Below are positions 60,941 to 64,000 of a DNA stretch of 64,000 nucleotides, piece by piece. The first letter of the stretch is position 1, and each line of letters opens with the position of its first letter. Origin of the DNA: JBLMZI01 sp050258755 (GTDB lineage: Bacteria > Bacillota > Syntrophomonadia > Syntrophomonadales > DTU052); NCBI GenBank assembly GCA_050258755.1, contig JBLMZI010000011.1, forward strand, positions 372,001 to 436,000. Reading direction: 5' to 3'. The position numbers and the translations under genes are program-made. The notes below the pieces were generated by a model. The model had not been told where the DNA came from. It saw nothing but the letters and a program-made list of their open reading frames with translations, and made no database searches.

Positions 60941-61378
60941 TTACTTGTGAGCGATCAGGTTCAAGTTCGTCATGCACAAGCGCAATTCTTTCGCAACCTT
61001 GAAAAGGCTTTTCTCGGTTTCGTTTCTCGGGAGGATTGAAGCAAAAGCACTTTCGTTTTCTTCGAAATCCGCAGGGTTTAGAAGGGGTAGTATCTTCCGA
61101 TTGAGTTCTCCTAGCTTCTGAGTCAATTCTTTATCATCATATTTCGAAACTACTCCATCCTTAATCGTGAACACGATAACCTGTAAGTAATTCTCTCTAT
61201 TCTCATAGGAAATGGAGATCACCGAATCGTTGTTCTGGCATTCAACATCATAGAACAAATTCTTTCTGTTCGTTTTTTTCAGTACTTTGTAGTCAAATTC
61301 TGTGACCAGAAATTCAAAGTACCTGTGTACTAAGCTGATGAATTCGTCTCCTGAAAGCACTTTCTCACCACACTTCAT
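60941..61378 (-). CDS. Hypothetical protein, AT-rich orphan
   Basis: A 145-residue acidic soluble protein with no signal peptide or membrane helix. I do not recognise a family. It starts MKCGEKVLSGDEFISLVHRY and has DVECQNNDSVISISYENREN followed by a beta strand (LQVIVFTIKDG) and C-terminal helices. Codon use is visibly richer in A and T than in its neighbours, and both flanks are non-coding, one of them palindromic. These suggest recent acquisition. A small immunity or stress-type protein is a possible guess; nothing in the sequence shows it. Confidence 0.6.
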   Translation of the reverse strand: MKCGEKVLSGDEFISLVHRYFEFLVTEFDYKVLKKTNRKNLFYDVECQNNDSVISISYENRENYLQVIVFTIKDGVVSKYDDKELTQKLGELNRKILPLLNPADFEENESAFASILPRNETEKSLFKVAKELRLCMTNLNLIAHK

Positions 61379-61705
61379 TGTTTACCGATAATTACCGGAC
61401 CATTGGGCGCGCTTGTCGAGCAAGACGACCTGCCCCCTTATTAGCCCGGATCATAATCCGCAGCAAACTGGCTTGAAGCGGCTTAACCCTGCGAGTGCCG
61501 GCACGCCCCGAAAAAATTCAGCTATGATTACTCTGTGGTACCCGGAGGCAGCAGAGGCGAAGCCCCTGACTCCCGACAGCACCGTTAAGCGGACACAATA
61601 CCGCCAGGCAAGCTCGCCGAAGCCGCCAGCGCTCGATTTACCAGACCAGCCGAGGCGGGAGCGGGTTATCCGCGTCAAGCCCCCTACCGCAGGCCAGCGC
61701 TAACC
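61379..61705. other. Non-coding stretch, no convincing gene
   Basis: 327 bases between the orphan gene and the DUF192 gene. Short frames on both strands lack a ribosome site and family resemblance. A short CGGAT-CATA-ATCCG hairpin lies near 61447-61460. I see nothing else that can be supported. Confidence 0.4.
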
Positions 61706-62044
61706 CTACGGCTCAAATCTCAGCCGATCCCCAACGCCAAGCCCCAATTCGCGGGCCCGCCCGTCAGCCAGTTCCAGAACCCGGACCGCGCCCGAAACGT
61801 AAAATGGCCCGCGCCAGGGCCGAATCGAATGGATCACGCGGACGATCCGGTTATCATGATCGAGAAAGACCGCGTCAAAGGCAACCAGCATGAACCAGGC
61901 GTGGATGGCATTGCACGGGTCGAACAGCAGGGCTTCGCCTGGCGCCGGCCGGTGGAGCATCCAGCCTTTCAGCCGGGTCAGAAATGTATTGGCCATACAA
62001 ACCCCGTGAACGGCTTTTTCTGGGGTTTGGGGCATTTCGTTCAC
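61706..62044 (-). CDS. DUF192 family protein
   Basis: A 112-residue protein with the DUF192 hallmarks LTRLKGWMLHRPAPGEALLF, CNAIHAWFMLVAFDAVFLD and VRVLELADGRARELGL. The family has a small beta-barrel fold and no settled function; in some genomes it lies near pilus or secretion genes. On the minus strand AAGGAG stands six bases before the ATG at 62044. There is no signal peptide, so this is the cytoplasmic short version. The PIG-V-like gene lies 38 bases upstream on the same strand. Confidence 0.85.
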   Translation of the reverse strand: MNEMPQTPEKAVHGVCMANTFLTRLKGWMLHRPAPGEALLFDPCNAIHAWFMLVAFDAVFLDHDNRIVRVIHSIRPWRGPFYVSGAVRVLELADGRARELGLGVGDRLRFEP

Positions 62045-62082
62045 TCCTTTTCGCCTGAAGGTTCAAAATGGACCGCTGCTAT

Positions 62083-63267
62083 TTACATAACGAACGATTT
62101 CACGGCCAGGATTTGCCCAACCATGATGGAGAGAATAACAAAGACAGCGAGAATGGCCGAAAAAGCATAGCGGTTGGTCGCGGTTCGAGCGATCCAGAGG
62201 TACCCGGCCGGCCATACCATGGCATAGCGGATCAGGCCGTGAAGCGCCACCGGAATACTCGACCGGGTCACCGGGAAGGAAAGAATCAGCAGTGCGTAAA
62301 GGAGAGCGAGCCAACGGGTTTCCCGGTCCAGCAAACTGATTCCGATCCATACCAGACCCAGCAGGTTGAGCAGAATCACCCCGGCATCCGCCGGATGATT
62401 TCCGAATAACCGGCTGACGTCGGTCACTGTGCCCCACCAGAAGGGCATCAAATTCCGATAAGCGGTTTGGTGGGCTGCCATTTCAAACGGGCTGCCAAAA
62501 GCAAGCCAAAGAAAAACAGGATAGGCCAAGCCGAGCACGCCGGCCAAGCCCAAGGATGCAAGCCAGGGTTTTATGGCGGGCCAGCGCTGGTTTTCCGCCT
62601 GGCCGAGCCGCCAGAAAAAGAGCAGACCAAGAAACAGGGGAAGAACAACCCCAGGAGCCCGGGAGCAGGCGGCGAGCCCCGCCAGGATACCCGCGCTGAT
62701 AATCCGGTTTTCCTTGAGCGCAACCAGGAACCAGGCAATCAGTGCGAAAAAGAGCGATTCGCCGTACACCGCGGAAAAGAGAAAACTGATCGGTGCAAAA
62801 CAGGCCAGGGCTACCGGCAGTTTCCCGCCGATTCGATACAAAGCTAAAAGACCGATGAAAAACAACAGATTCGACACGAAAATGCCGCTCCAGGGCGAAG
62901 CCCCGAAAGCCCTTATCAGGCCGGGGTACAGCGGGTACCACAGGACCTCATGGCTGTCCCGGTACCCTTCCTGCGCGATCTTGAGGTAGTGGGTCGAATC
63001 ATACAAAGTTAACATGTTCCAGGGTTCGGAGACCAGAACACCCTGATGATTCGGCAGGTACCACGCGGGTGCAGGGGGCGGGTCGCTTGACGAAAACAGC
63101 AAATAGGCCGGGGTCAAAATGACGATCCGGGAAAGCGCAAACAGCAAAAAACAGGTGATCAAGGCCATGCGATGGGCCTGCAGCCAATCGCTTACCCGAC
63201 CCGGCAAGGTTTGAGCCGCCGGACGCTGAGCCGGGGAACCGGATTCACATGACGGTTCCTTGATCAA
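62083..63267 (-). CDS. Polyprenyl-phosphate-dependent mannosyltransferase-like membrane protein (PIG-V type)
   Basis: A 394-residue protein with about 9 to 10 membrane helices. After the first helix comes the acidic outer loop NMLTLYDSTHYLKIAQEGY, then WYPLYPGLIRAFG. This is the pattern of bacterial PIG-V/GT-C mannosyltransferases, in which the loop Asp is catalytic. It would move a sugar from a polyprenyl phosphate to an acceptor outside the cell. The start is TTG 63267, four bases after the upstream stop; its ribosome site is weak and an internal ATG at 63171 is possible. Confidence 0.75.
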   Translation of the reverse strand: MIKEPSCESGSPAQRPAAQTLPGRVSDWLQAHRMALITCFLLFALSRIVILTPAYLLFSSSDPPPAPAWYLPNHQGVLVSEPWNMLTLYDSTHYLKIAQEGYRDSHEVLWYPLYPGLIRAFGASPWSGIFVSNLLFFIGLLALYRIGGKLPVALACFAPISFLFSAVYGESLFFALIAWFLVALKENRIISAGILAGLAACSRAPGVVLPLFLGLLFFWRLGQAENQRWPAIKPWLASLGLAGVLGLAYPVFLWLAFGSPFEMAAHQTAYRNLMPFWWGTVTDVSRLFGNHPADAGVILLNLLGLVWIGISLLDRETRWLALLYALLILSFPVTRSSIPVALHGLIRYAMVWPAGYLWIARTATNRYAFSAILAVFVILSIMVGQILAVKSFVM

Positions 63268-63271
63268 TTCG

Positions 63272-64000
63272 TTACCGATTCCTTTCCACGGCTTGATAGA
63301 TGACAGCCGTATGATCCCGGTAAATCGCTTTCCAATCCGGCGATTCTTTCAGCATGGAATCATTCAGTTTTGATAAGCTCCCCGATGGCTTTGCCGGTAT
63401 GAGAATGGTCTTTGCGCCAGTATCCAGGACGTTCCGGCCGGGAGAACCGGGTGCCGCCGCGAAATTCATGTAATCCGGGAGCAGACCGCCGCTGCGGTAC
63501 AAGTCGCCGCGCCCGTCAATGAACACCGGAATGCCGCGCCAGATCAGATAGCCGCCCCAGCCGTAAAAATTGTATACCCTGGTCAGGTGATTGCGCTCAA
63601 TGTAATCCACGGCAGCAGCCGGGTACTGATTGGCCCGGGCCAACTGGTCCATGGTCAAAGGAATCCCGTTTTTACCGGCCTGAGCCAGAAACATGGCTGC
63701 GACCACACCCCAGCCGATCCAAGCCAGGGGTTTCAGCCGGATGCGGCTGATGCGCAGATCGAGTGAGCCCAGCAGAACCGCGGTAGAAAGGACTGCAAAC
63801 GGGGTATAGATACGCGATCCAAGGGCCAGCAGCCAGAAAAGCGCCGCGCGCCAGAAAGCGAGCCGATTCAGCCGGTTCTGCGCGGCTGCCGCCAGCAGAA
63901 CCGCACAGCCGCTGATGAAAACCAGCAGGAGCCAGGGGTTATCCATGGGATAGGGCATCCATTCCTGGATCTGGTGCCGGTAAATCCCGGTTAACAAACC
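63272..64000 (-). CDS. Membrane protein, GT-C-like, 3' part only
   Basis: The frame is still open at the right window edge, so only the C-terminal 240 or so residues are present. About four membrane helices (NPWLLLVFISGCAVLLAAAA and following) are followed by an outer domain with VYNFYGWGGYLIWRGIPVFI, DGRGDLY and a tail ending in YRDHTAVIYQAVE. The last motifs occur in large membrane proteins related to GT-C glycosyltransferases. It lies four bases before the PIG-V-like gene, probably in one operon. The family name is not certain. Confidence 0.6.
   Translation of the reverse strand, partial: GLLTGIYRHQIQEWMPYPMDNPWLLLVFISGCAVLLAAAAQNRLNRLAFWRAALFWLLALGSRIYTPFAVLSTAVLLGSLDLRISRIRLKPLAWIGWGVVAAMFLAQAGKNGIPLTMDQLARANQYPAAAVDYIERNHLTRVYNFYGWGGYLIWRGIPVFIDGRGDLYRSGGLLPDYMNFAAAPGSPGRNVLDTGAKTILIPAKPSGSLSKLNDSMLKESPDWKAIYRDHTAVIYQAVERNR

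Noticed and set aside
61413..61703. Short gene on the + strand (96 codons) and an opposing one at 61451-61678
   Set aside because: No ribosome site, Pro/Arg-rich low-complexity text and no recognisable family.
1..64000. tRNA, rRNA, CRISPR arrays, insertion sequences or prophage
   Set aside because: No regularly spaced repeats, no transposase or integrase frame and no cloverleaf or rRNA-like stretch was found by reading the window.

Overview
The window reads as a chromosomal stretch of a Bacillota (Firmicutes) bacterium, probably Clostridia/Peptococcaceae-like. This rests on strong GGAGG ribosome sites, frequent GTG and TTG starts, an SLH-domain exoprotease, and C-terminal 'stalk' (copper amine oxidase N1-like) domains on a surface-layer-like protein and a TolC-like protein. 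The placement is an inference; there is no rRNA to test it. I see no rRNA, tRNA, CRISPR array, transposase, phage gene or origin.

About 1-39,000 is one long + strand glycan locus. It opens with a nonulosonic (sialic/legionaminic) acid module: the end of neuC, then neuB, a neuD/pglD-type acetyltransferase, neuA, a putative glycan transferase and a CBS-nucleotidyltransferase like PtmE. An MsbA/PglK-type ABC exporter follows. From 7.6 to 15.6 kb lie two B12-type radical SAM proteins, a methyltransferase and an SDR. With them is a compact set made of a DRE-TIM aldolase fused to a GT42/DUF115-like domain, a KdsB-like cytidylyltransferase and a HAD phosphatase, which looks like an alternative route to a CMP-activated 3-deoxy-ulosonic acid. 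From 15.7 to 21.6 kb are a second putative glycan transferase, an IMPase-family phosphatase and a CDP-6-deoxyhexose set (rfbF, rfbG, a 3,5-epimerase, and an SDR with an altered active site). From 21.7 to 30.8 kb is an unusual acyl-type cassette: a second DRE-TIM aldolase, an acyl-CoA ligase fused to a cyclase, a methyltransferase, a VOC protein, a GNAT protein, a deacetylase-like protein and an acyl carrier protein. From 31 to 39 kb are a GT2, an SDR, a methyltransferase, a PglC-like phosphoglycosyl transferase, two PLP aminotransferases and an E1 alpha/beta pair with no E2 or E3. Two palindromic intergenic elements flank the first aminotransferase.

A perfect bidirectional terminator at 39.06-39.10 kb ends the locus. 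Beyond it a Wzy_C/O-antigen-ligase protein with a TPR tail (minus strand) is divergent from a large S-layer-like protein with biased codon use. This suggests a general O-glycosylation system in which the lipid-linked glycan is started by the PglC-like enzyme, flipped by the ABC exporter and transferred to the S-layer protein by the Wzy_C protein.

From 44.6 to 51.2 kb is a TetR-controlled RND efflux operon (TolC-like with stalk domain, lipoprotein adaptor, RND pump, TetR), with a well-formed promoter and an operator palindrome just downstream of the -10. From 51.4 to 57.7 kb are an SLH/TPPII-like subtilase, a small membrane TPR protein, a second Wzy_C protein and a secreted ankyrin protein. 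From 57.8 to 60.6 kb are a UDP-GlcNAc 2-epimerase and a phosphohexomutase. The right end (60.6-64 kb) has another palindromic element, an AT-richer orphan gene, a DUF192 gene and two minus-strand membrane glycosyltransferase-like genes, the last cut by the window edge.
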